NCBI GenBank assembly: GCA_002470695.1
Contig: DKNM01000048.1
Span: forward strand, 8,348-22,418
Origin: Candidatus Neomicrothrix sp. UBA7388
Lineage (GTDB): Bacteria; Actinomycetota; Acidimicrobiia; Acidimicrobiales; Poriferisodalaceae
DNA: 14,071 nucleotides
Reading direction: 5' to 3'
This document shows, piece by piece, positions 6,604-13,344 of this stretch (the first letter of the stretch is position 1; every line of letters begins with the position of its first letter). Below the pieces are notes generated by a model. It had not been told where the DNA came from. It worked only from the letters and a program-made list of their open reading frames with translations, and made no database searches. Position numbers and translations under genes: made by a program.

Positions 6604-8379
6604 ATGAGTGAAACAGTGAATCAGGAGCTTTTAATTGAGGCCGAAGAGTTCGATGACTATGGCGGGTGGGTACTGGATTCGCAATTCGACCATGAGATGG
6701 GATCGCCTTATTTGCTTGCTCATGGCTATGGTCGACCTGTCGCAGATGCCACTACCTCGGTGCGAATCAACGAAAGCGGATCATACGATGTCTGGGTGCG
6801 CGCCAAGGACTGGGTGCCTTCCCATCATCCGGGACGCTTTGAGCTGTGTATTGGAACGCAGAGGCTCGACCACGAGTTTGGCGCAAATGGGCAGGACTGG
6901 AGTTGGGAACGTGCGGGCGCTGTCGATCTAGAAGCAGGTTCTTTGTCGGTCACTCTTCATGATCTCACTGGCTTCGATGCGCGCTGCGACGCTATTTATC
7001 TTTCAAGTAACGGAGCGTTACCTATCGATGGAACGGGACCCGAATCACGTGCTTGGCGACGTCGCCTCCGTGGGATCCCCGATGAACCTCCCACCGAGAG
7101 CCCATACGACGTCGTCTTTATCGGGGGTGGAGTAACAGGTTCGGTGGGGGCATTAGCCGCCGCACGGCTCGGGTTGCGAGTCGCTGTAGTTCAAAACCGC
7201 CCGGTGCTCGGTGGCAATGCAAGTATTGAGATCGGTATCGGACCGCGAGGGGAGAAGGGTTCTCTGGTTGCCGAGGCCATTGCTCGAAAGCCCGATGGCG
7301 ATCTCCAAGTTGGGCAGCTGCTCGCAGCGGAGCCAAACGCGACGATCTATTTGCATCACCAGGTCTTCGATTTAGAGATGAACGGACGAGTCGTCGAATC
7401 TATAGACGCTCGAGAGGCTCGAAGTGGAAAGGAAATCAGGATCGTCGCTTCTCAATTCGTCGACTGCACTGGTACAGCAATTCTGGGAGTTCTTGCTGAC
7501 GTGCCAACAATGTTTGGCGTTGAGTCATCCGCCGAATTTGGTGAGAGTCTTGCGCCTGAAGAGCGACTAGATCAGCACCATGGGCACACCGTGTTTTTTA
7601 GGACACGTATGGCAGATGCACCAGTCGACTTTCCCGAAGTGCCTTGGGCAATTGAAGTAGCAAAAGATTTCGCTGACCTCGGCGGTCAAGCTATCGAGCC
7701 AGGAAAAGATAACGGCGATGGGCCCGTTGTTGGGGATTTTCGGCCGCCAGCTGATGACAATTTTGCCAATCTTGCCAGACGTTTGACCCACTATTGGGAA
7801 TACGGTCAATGGTGCGATCCCTATACCGAAGGAGAACATATCCGCGATCACCTCCTTCGGGCCGTATACGGCACGATGGCAAATGTGAAGGCGATGGAGC
7901 CAGCCCAGTGGGCGAACTTAGAGTTCGATTGGGTCGCTCACGTTGCAGGCCAGGGCGAGTTTCGTCGATACATCGGCGACCACATCCTCACTGAGACAGA
8001 TATCAGGGAGCATGTAGCTTTTGGCGACGTCGTTGTTCAAAATTCAGGGGCTTTTTGTCTGCACCACCCAATTCACGAAGATTATGACTTTCGACTTAAG
8101 AGCTGGACATGGGACACTCGCGACGATGAGCCATTCGACGTCCCCTTCCGATGTTTATACGCCGCAGACTTTGACAACGTGATGATGGCTGGAAAGCACA
8201 TCAGCGTCACTCATGTAGCCGGGTCTGTTACTAAGTTCATGGGTAATGGAGCCCAGCACGCAATCGCCACGGCAGCAGCGGCTGTTTTGTGCAACAAGTA
8301 TGCGGTAACTCCCAGACGGATCCACGATCAGCACCTCCCCGAACTGCAAGCCCTGATAGCGGACATCCGCGGAGGATGA
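6604..8379 (+). CDS. FAD-dependent oxidoreductase with N-terminal beta-sandwich-like domain
   Basis: A 591-residue two-domain protein. Residues about 8-135 look like a beta-rich, carbohydrate-binding-module-like domain (LIEAEEF, GGWVLDSQF, GSPYLLAHGYG, YDVWVRAKDW, LHDLTGFDARCDAIY). A linker then leads to a FAD_oxidored-type (PF12831-like) domain: dinucleotide motif FIGGGVTGS (172-180), glycine-rich VLGGNASIEIGIGPRG (201-216) and a C-terminal FAD-closing motif NVMMAGKHISVTHVAGSVTKFMGNGAQHAIATAAA. No signal peptide or membrane helix is seen, so it is probably cytosolic. As recalled, this architecture is typical of oxidoreductases found with sugar-degradation genes in Bacteroidetes and Planctomycetes, mostly uncharacterised. 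It lies among a transporter, a lactonase-like amidohydrolase and an IlvD-type dehydratase, so oxidation of a carbohydrate or glycoside is plausible. Domain calls good; substrate unknown. Confidence 0.88.
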   Translation: MSETVNQELLIEAEEFDDYGGWVLDSQFDHEMGSPYLLAHGYGRPVADATTSVRINESGSYDVWVRAKDWVPSHHPGRFELCIGTQRLDHEFGANGQDWSWERAGAVDLEAGSLSVTLHDLTGFDARCDAIYLSSNGALPIDGTGPESRAWRRRLRGIPDEPPTESPYDVVFIGGGVTGSVGALAAARLGLRVAVVQNRPVLGGNASIEIGIGPRGEKGSLVAEAIARKPDGDLQVGQLLAAEPNATIYLHHQVFDLEMNGRVVESIDAREARSGKEIRIVASQFVDCTGTAILGVLADVPTMFGVESSAEFGESLAPEERLDQHHGHTVFFRTRMADAPVDFPEVPWAIEVAKDFADLGGQAIEPGKDNGDGPVVGDFRPPADDNFANLARRLTHYWEYGQWCDPYTEGEHIRDHLLRAVYGTMANVKAMEPAQWANLEFDWVAHVAGQGEFRRYIGDHILTETDIREHVAFGDVVVQNSGAFCLHHPIHEDYDFRLKSWTWDTRDDEPFDVPFRCLYAADFDNVMMAGKHISVTHVAGSVTKFMGNGAQHAIATAAAAVLCNKYAVTPRRIHDQHLPELQALIADIRGG

Positions 8380-8407
8380 GAGTTGAGACCTCTGAGGTGA
8401 ATCCCTA

Positions 8408-8445
8408 GAGACTTCGCCCAAGGCTTGCCTTGAATTGAAAGTCTC
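8408..8445. terminator. Two-tier stem-loop between convergent oxidoreductase and cupredoxin genes
   Basis: An outer stem GAGACTT (8408-8414) / AAGTCTC (8439-8445) encloses an inner stem AAGGC (8420-8424) / GCCTT (8427-8431), with internal loops of 5 and 7 bases. A short palindrome, ACCTC-T-GAGGT, precedes it at 8388-8398. It lies in the 159-base gap where two genes converge. No T-run directly follows on either strand, so a terminator or transcript-stabilising hairpin is likelier than a classic intrinsic terminator. Confidence 0.45.
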
Positions 8446-8538
8446 AAGCTCCGTGGTGCGAGCAACGAAATTAAGTTGTTAAAAACGAAAAACCCAATGA
8501 GGTTAATGAGCGTCGGCGCAACAAGTTGCTACCGCTGG

Positions 8539-8946
8539 TCAAGATCCTTCAATGTTGATCGTGATTTGACCGGTTGGGTGGAGAGAACAGAATCCCACTA
8601 TCGAGGCGGCTTCGGCGAATCGGGTGACGAACTGCGCGCCAGCTGGAATTATAAATGGCCCGATTTGATGAGATGTCGAGTCTTGATTCAGGATTACAAG
8701 TTCATCTCGAAGTCGAAAATCAAGGTCGGCGGGGATAATGTCGACGTCTAATCCCGAGCTAATGCTCGTCGCGGTCCCAGCAGGAATAGTTATAAAGTGC
8801 TTCTCTGGCTCAGGTGTGCCAACCATTCGACTCAAAGCCACGCTTCCAAGCACCATCGTTACTCCCAAAATGGCGAAAAGGGTCAATAGAGCAAACGAGG
8901 CCTTGTCTCCTTTTGTGTCGGAAGTATTGGGCAAAGATGCGTTCAC
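8539..8946 (-). CDS. Membrane-anchored cupredoxin-like protein
   Basis: A small 135-residue protein with a hydrophilic N-terminus, one transmembrane helix (about 17-38) and an outside-facing C-terminal domain of about 85 residues that reads like a cupredoxin fold. Candidate type 1 copper ligands are H93 (TSHQIG), C120 and H123 (FCSLHPTG). The usual axial methionine after the last histidine is missing: relatives often read HPxMxG, here HPTGQ, with Q127 the only nearby candidate. The start is a GTG at 8946; no good Shine-Dalgarno is seen, and TACTTT lies eight bases upstream of it as a possible -10. It converges on the FAD oxidoreductase and diverges from the MFS gene (81-base gap). A role as a periplasmic or exoplasmic electron carrier or copper-binding protein is inferred. 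The overlapping plus-strand frame (8476-8751) has no such features and is rejected. Confidence 0.75.
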   Translation of the reverse strand: MNASLPNTSDTKGDKASFALLTLFAILGVTMVLGSVALSRMVGTPEPEKHFITIPAGTATSISSGLDVDIIPADLDFRLRDELVILNQDSTSHQIGPFIIPAGAQFVTRFAEAASIVGFCSLHPTGQITINIEGS

Positions 8947-9027
8947 AACCCCTAAAAGTAACTGTTGTTAGCTAAAGTTCCATGAGTTCGTCGCAATCGT
9001 GGTGAATCGACCGTGGGGAGCGGGTAA

Positions 9028-10362
9028 GTGACACAGGTCGATGACCCGATCTTAGAAACACGACAATCCTCTTCTGGTGGCTCTTGGGACATCGAACAAG
9101 TACAACGCCGGACTGTCCGAACTTTACTTGCCAGTCAAATGTGTGGAGGTATAGGACTGGTCGCCGGCTATTCGGTTACAGCCTTACTTGCGGATGACAT
9201 AACCGGTTCGAAGACCTTGGCAGGCCTGGCTGCTGCCTCGTTATCCATTGGAGCTGCTATCGCCTCCTTTCCCTTGGCGCGCATTATGGCTCGAAGTGGG
9301 CGGCGTCCCGGGTTACTGACGGGTTATGTGCTTGCATCGATCGGCGCGTTCCTCGCCGTATTGGCCGCAATTACTCGGCAATTCGTTTTTCTTCCAGTCG
9401 GTGTAGCGCTGGTTGGTATCGGAAATGCCACCAACATGGCGACCCGTTACGCAGCCGCGGATCTTGCTAAACCCGAACGTCGAGCATCCACAATCGGACT
9501 CGTTGTTGCGGCCACGACCATCGGTTCGGGTTTCGGGTCGTTAGTTTCTTTGTCAGTCTTTGACCCCATAGGTCGCAGTGTCGGCTTGCCTGACTATGCG
9601 GGATCATTTCTTACTGGCGCACTGCTGTTTCTTGTTGCGGGCGCGATCGTTGAAGTTCGATTAAGGCCAGATCCTCTCGTTGTGGCGGGTGGGGTTGGTA
9701 CTGGTGCCCAAGATACGAGGCTGCCATTTCGGACGGCCCTTGGGTTGATTCTGGGGAACGCTAAAGCCCGACTCGCTGTGCTCGCCATGATGGTGAGTCA
9801 GGCAACGATGGTTGGCACGATGACTCTCACGCCCCTTCACATGAATGACGGCGGGCAAAGCAACGGCGCGATCAGCATCATGTTGTTTAGTCACATTATT
9901 GGGATGTACGCCTTCAGTCCTTTAGTTGGTCGGCTTGCCGACCAATACGGTCGTTACCCAATGCTGGTCTTGTCGGGAGTTCTATGCGTTGTGGGTGCGT
10001 TATGGGCGGGCTTCACGCCTCCTGAAGGTTTTGTTGGAATTACAGGGGGCCAAACCGTGATCGGTTTTTCCTGGTGTTTTGGAGTTATTGCGGCCAGTGG
10101 TTTATTGACGGAAGCTTTTCCGGTTGAACAGCGTGCGAGTGTTCAAGGTGCCGGCGACATGTGCATGATGGCCTTTGGGGCAGTCGCTGGTATTTCAGCT
10201 GGGGCGATTGTTGCCTATCGCAGTTACCTTGACCTGAACCTGGCTGCAGCGATCCTGGGCGTCATACTCGTTTTTGCAGTAGCGCTCTCTCTTCTCACTG
10301 CGACTAAAGATCGAAGGCGCGATCCGTTCGTGTTTGCAGTCTCGCCGGTGCCGGATAGATAA
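9028..10362 (+). CDS. MFS transporter
   Basis: A 444-residue major facilitator superfamily permease with about twelve hydrophobic helices. The loop 2-3 signature appears as ARIMARSGRRPG near residue 86 and its half-repeat as GRLADQYGRYPM near 300, typical of proton-coupled drug or metabolite carriers. The N-terminal 25 residues are polar and cytoplasmic. The start is a GTG, supported by the Shine-Dalgarno GGGGAG (9015-9020) seven bases upstream. The gene converges on the IlvD-type dehydratase with only 24 bases between the stop codons, leaving no room for a clear terminator. Substrate cannot be told; the neighbours suggest either sugar-acid uptake or an unrelated efflux role. Confidence 0.9.
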   Translation: MTQVDDPILETRQSSSGGSWDIEQVQRRTVRTLLASQMCGGIGLVAGYSVTALLADDITGSKTLAGLAAASLSIGAAIASFPLARIMARSGRRPGLLTGYVLASIGAFLAVLAAITRQFVFLPVGVALVGIGNATNMATRYAAADLAKPERRASTIGLVVAATTIGSGFGSLVSLSVFDPIGRSVGLPDYAGSFLTGALLFLVAGAIVEVRLRPDPLVVAGGVGTGAQDTRLPFRTALGLILGNAKARLAVLAMMVSQATMVGTMTLTPLHMNDGGQSNGAISIMLFSHIIGMYAFSPLVGRLADQYGRYPMLVLSGVLCVVGALWAGFTPPEGFVGITGGQTVIGFSWCFGVIAASGLLTEAFPVEQRASVQGAGDMCMMAFGAVAGISAGAIVAYRSYLDLNLAAAILGVILVFAVALSLLTATKDRRRDPFVFAVSPVPDR

Positions 10363-10386
10363 GGCAGATCTAAATAAGAGCTATTG

Positions 10387-12096
10387 CTACTGAACGCACC
10401 CGTAATGAGCCGAAGAAACCTGTCCAGCGTATTTACGCAGCACGGAGCCCCTCGCAATAGTTGCTGGCAATTCCTTCTTCTCGACCACTCTCATTCTTTG
10501 CTGTAGTTCGCTGTCGGGAATTACAACATCGAGTTTCCGATTAGCTGGATCAATGACGATCGTGTCACCGTTCATTACTGCTGCGAGTGGGCCACCGTCG
10601 GCTGCCTCAGGGCAAATATGTCCGATTAAAACTCCATGTGAGACCCCGCTGAACCGTCCATCAGTTATCAGGGCAACCTCTTTACCTAAGCCGCGGCCCT
10701 GTAGCTCGACTGTGAGCATCACCATTTCTGGCATGCCTGGGCCGCCTTTAGGGCCTACGTTGCGCACTACTACAACGTCTCCGGGAACAATTGAGCCGGA
10801 CTGAATTGCCGTCATGGCATCAGGTTCATTTTCGAATACCTTTGCGACTCCTCGAAACTCTCCGGAATCTAGGGTTTTGCCACCCAATTTCAGAACGCAA
10901 CTCTCGGGCGCTAAATTGCCATGAAGAACGGAAATGTGGTTGTTGGGCTTCGCTATCGGCTTCGAAACCGGCAGAACTAGGTCTTGGCTTTCCAGATCTG
11001 TTAATGAGCTCACGTCAACGAGGTTTTCAGCGACAGTTTTTCCGGTGACAGTTAATGCGTCGCCGTGCAGCAGACCGTTATCGAGAAGCTCCTTCATTAC
11101 TATTGGCACGCCTCCTAAGTCGTGGAGGGCAACCATTGAATAGGGTCCGTGCGGTTGCAAATTGGCGATGAGTGGAACTCGTTCACCTATGGCTTGAATG
11201 TGATCAATGGTTAGGTCTACTTCTGCATCACGCGCAATAGCGAGGAGATGCAGGTACATGTTCGTCGATCCCCCCATGGCGTAAGCAGTAGTGATGGCAT
11301 TCTCGAAGGCTTGTAAATTCATTATGTCGCGCGGTCGAATGTCCTTCTCGATCAGGTTGTAGAGAGCTTCGGTAGTTGCCTCGACCTGGGCTTTTACGTC
11401 GTCATGAATATCGCTACTTGCGTCGTAGTCAGCCGGGTGTGATGCGCCCCGGGGCAACATCATTCCCATTGCTTCGGTAATTGTGCTCATGGTGTTTGCT
11501 GTAAACATTGCGCCACAGGTTCCACTTCCGGGCATTACGTTTCGCTCGACTTGTTCGAATTCTTCTGCGGTGATTCGGTTGGCTCGCATAGCGGCTCGCG
11601 CTTCGGCCCAGTCGAGAACCGTCAAGTTATTACCCTTCGATGCCCACGGTTCGAAGTCGACGCATCCAGGTGAACTCGTGCCGGGATAGATGACTAACCC
11701 AACATCGTTTGTGCGCGCCAGAGGCATCATTGCTGCGGCGCCGGTTTTATCGCAGCCCGAGATAACTATCATTGCTTCGCCGTGGTGTGCTCGGTGTCCG
11801 ATTTCAAATGAGTCCGCAATGATGTCCCGCGAGACAAGGCTGTAGTGCGCATTGGGGGAGCCCTGAGTCAGGGCATCCGATACTGCTGGGGCGCCGACAA
11901 TCAGCCCTTGTCCGCCGTGACGAGCTAGTGACTCGGAAAGTAAGTCTGATATGCGTTCGACCCGGTTGTTGCATCGATGAGCGTTGGTGTATGCGCCGGC
12001 CACCGTAACGACATTGTTCTTCGTTGCGATGTCCTCCGGTGTAAACCCCGCCGCTCGCAACTCGAGGCTGGCACGTTTCCAGTGATTTCCTGTCAT
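10387..12096 (-). CDS. IlvD/EDD-family Fe-S dehydratase (divergent; dihydroxy-acid or aldonic-acid dehydratase)
   Basis: A 569-residue member of the dihydroxy-acid/6-phosphogluconate dehydratase family, which removes water from 2,3-dihydroxy acids to give 2-keto acids with an iron-sulfur cluster and Mg. The three family cysteines are present: C42 (HRCNN, matching the PCN position), C115 (SGCDKT) and C194 (GTCGAMFTANTM). So are the Mg-binding lysine K117 and the catalytic serine S483 in DGRFSGVSHG. The C-terminus KYAGQVSSAHYG is typical. The usual segment around the first cysteine (IGIAxSWNExxPCN) is replaced by TVAGAYTNAHRCNN, and CDKxxPG is replaced by CDKTGAAAMM, so it is not an orthodox IlvD. 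It is divergent from a lactonase-like amidohydrolase, which favours an aldonate dehydratase over branched-chain amino acid synthesis. No Shine-Dalgarno; a -10 hexamer sits six bases before the ATG. Confidence 0.88.
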   Translation of the reverse strand: MTGNHWKRASLELRAAGFTPEDIATKNNVVTVAGAYTNAHRCNNRVERISDLLSESLARHGGQGLIVGAPAVSDALTQGSPNAHYSLVSRDIIADSFEIGHRAHHGEAMIVISGCDKTGAAAMMPLARTNDVGLVIYPGTSSPGCVDFEPWASKGNNLTVLDWAEARAAMRANRITAEEFEQVERNVMPGSGTCGAMFTANTMSTITEAMGMMLPRGASHPADYDASSDIHDDVKAQVEATTEALYNLIEKDIRPRDIMNLQAFENAITTAYAMGGSTNMYLHLLAIARDAEVDLTIDHIQAIGERVPLIANLQPHGPYSMVALHDLGGVPIVMKELLDNGLLHGDALTVTGKTVAENLVDVSSLTDLESQDLVLPVSKPIAKPNNHISVLHGNLAPESCVLKLGGKTLDSGEFRGVAKVFENEPDAMTAIQSGSIVPGDVVVVRNVGPKGGPGMPEMVMLTVELQGRGLGKEVALITDGRFSGVSHGVLIGHICPEAADGGPLAAVMNGDTIVIDPANRKLDVVIPDSELQQRMRVVEKKELPATIARGSVLRKYAGQVSSAHYGCVQ

Positions 12097-12108
12097 TTAC
12101 ACACTTTA
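12097..12108 (-). promoter_or_regulatory. -10 element of a probable leaderless promoter for the dehydratase
   Basis: Minus-strand TAAAGT (12108-12103) is followed by six bases and the ATG at 12096. No ribosome-binding site is possible in this space. The rest of the 208-base divergent gap to 12304 shows no operator I can support and no clear -35. Confidence 0.55.
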
Positions 12109-12292
12109 CTTTTTTGGAATTGACGACATTGCCACGATTCGACAACGTTCCGCACAGTGAGTGCTGCCCACAACTAATTCTCCTATTTCGAGGCATCTTT
12201 ACCGCCCAAGATCTGCCCCCCCAGAACCCCCTATTGTGTTGATGAATTGCTTTTTCGGCCACTTCACCAGAAATTGGCCGCTTGATTTCGGC

Positions 12293-12298
12293 GGAGGT
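12293..12298 (+). promoter_or_regulatory. Ribosome binding site of the amidohydrolase
   Basis: GGAGGT lies six bases before the ATG at 12305. It decides against an in-frame upstream ATG at 12161, which has no such site and would add 48 residues with no family likeness. Confidence 0.85.
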
Positions 12299-12304
12299 GC
12301 CTCT

Positions 12305-13330
12305 ATGGCCAGCAACGAGTTAGGAGAAAAACACGCTCAATGGATTTCGAGTGTGCGCGAGAATGTTTTAGAGCCAGAACTTCCGATCCTTGATCCCCAC
12401 CACCATTTATGGCTCGACGAAGGGCACACAGGATGGCCTTACACCCTCGACGATTTCCATCAGGACACTGGTAGCGGCCACAATGTCGTCGGTACCGTCT
12501 TTCTCGAATGCCACGCCCAATACCGACAGGACGGACCAGAACATCTTCGATCCGTAGGCGAAGTTGAGTTCGTCGCAGACCTGGCAGAGCAGAGCGCTGC
12601 ATCCGACGGCGCAGAAATTATGGCGATCCAGGGAAACGCAGACGTTTCCATGGGAGCTGCTGTGGAAGAGGTTTTGGATGCCCTTGAAGCGGCAGGTCGA
12701 GGACGTTTCCGGGGAGTTCGCTACATCACAGCTCAGGACGACCACCCTCCTTTGGCAATGTATGAGAATGCGGCGATGAGCGATCGCTTATACCTCGAGG
12801 GAGTTCGCCGAGTGGGTGAATTGGGCTACACCTATGACGCAATGGTTTACCACCCTCAACTATCCGAAGTCGTTGGCGTAGCTCAGGCGTGCCCTGATAC
12901 ACCCATCGTGCTGGACCATTTAGGCGGCATATTGGGCACCGGTCCCTACTCGGATCAACGAGACGAAATACTTGACTATTGGAAAAAACAAATGGCTGCC
13001 ATTGCAGCCTGCAACAACGTGTACCTGAAGCTTGGGGGTATCGGAATGCCGATGATGGGCTTTCGATGGGATAAACGTGACAAGCCTGCCACCTCGGCTG
13101 AGTTAGCCGAAGCCTGGAGTGACCCCATTCAATATGCAATTGAGGTTTTTGGGGCGGAGAGATGCATGTTTGAGTCAAATTTCCCAGTTGACAAACGCGG
13201 CGTTGGGTATGTGCCTCTTTGGAACAGCTTCAAACTCATAGCAAGTAGTTGTTCGACTGACGAAAAAAGAGATTTGTTTTACAACACTGCAGCTCGTGCC
13301 TACAGACTTCCGCTTCTAGAGAAGAGCTGA
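12305..13330 (+). CDS. Amidohydrolase-2 family hydrolase (COG3618, lactonase-like)
   Basis: A 341-residue TIM-barrel metal-dependent hydrolase of the amidohydrolase_2 / predicted 2-pyrone- or sugar-lactone hydrolase group (COG3618). The first metal motif HxH occurs in ILDPHHHLW (H32, H34). FLECHAQY (64-71), the beta-strand motif VYHPQLSE, IVLDHLGG and the C-terminal RCMFESNFPVDK follow. The last replaces the common GSDWPV and marks a distinct subgroup. Known relatives open L-fucono-, L-rhamnono- or 2-pyrone-4,6-dicarboxylate lactones. No signal peptide, so cytosolic. It is divergent from the IlvD/EDD-type dehydratase: lactone opening followed by aldonate dehydration is a usual pairing in non-phosphorylative sugar catabolism. 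The start rests on the strong ribosome site; family sure, substrate not. Confidence 0.9.
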   Translation: MASNELGEKHAQWISSVRENVLEPELPILDPHHHLWLDEGHTGWPYTLDDFHQDTGSGHNVVGTVFLECHAQYRQDGPEHLRSVGEVEFVADLAEQSAASDGAEIMAIQGNADVSMGAAVEEVLDALEAAGRGRFRGVRYITAQDDHPPLAMYENAAMSDRLYLEGVRRVGELGYTYDAMVYHPQLSEVVGVAQACPDTPIVLDHLGGILGTGPYSDQRDEILDYWKKQMAAIAACNNVYLKLGGIGMPMMGFRWDKRDKPATSAELAEAWSDPIQYAIEVFGAERCMFESNFPVDKRGVGYVPLWNSFKLIASSCSTDEKRDLFYNTAARAYRLPLLEKS

Positions 13331-13332
13331 AG

Positions 13333-13344
13333 TAGGGTCCCCCC
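13333..13344 (+). promoter_or_regulatory. Possible -10 element of a leaderless promoter for the lipoprotein gene
   Basis: TAGGGT (13333-13338), beginning two bases after the amidohydrolase stop codon, is followed by six C residues and the ATG. The AGGG inside it could instead be a poor Shine-Dalgarno for translation from the amidohydrolase transcript; the two readings cannot be separated by eye. Confidence 0.4.

Noticed and set aside
8476..8751. Plus-strand open frame of 91 codons after the FAD oxidoreductase
   Set aside because: Overlaps most of the cupredoxin-like gene on the other strand, has no ribosome site and no recognisable features.
11804..12262. Minus-strand open frame overlapping the dehydratase start
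   Set aside because: Out-of-frame shadow across the dehydratase N-terminus and the divergent promoter gap; composition is not protein-like.
12161..12304. 48-codon upstream extension of the amidohydrolase
   Set aside because: No ribosome site at 12161, the extension shows no family similarity, and a strong GGAGGT site serves the ATG at 12305.
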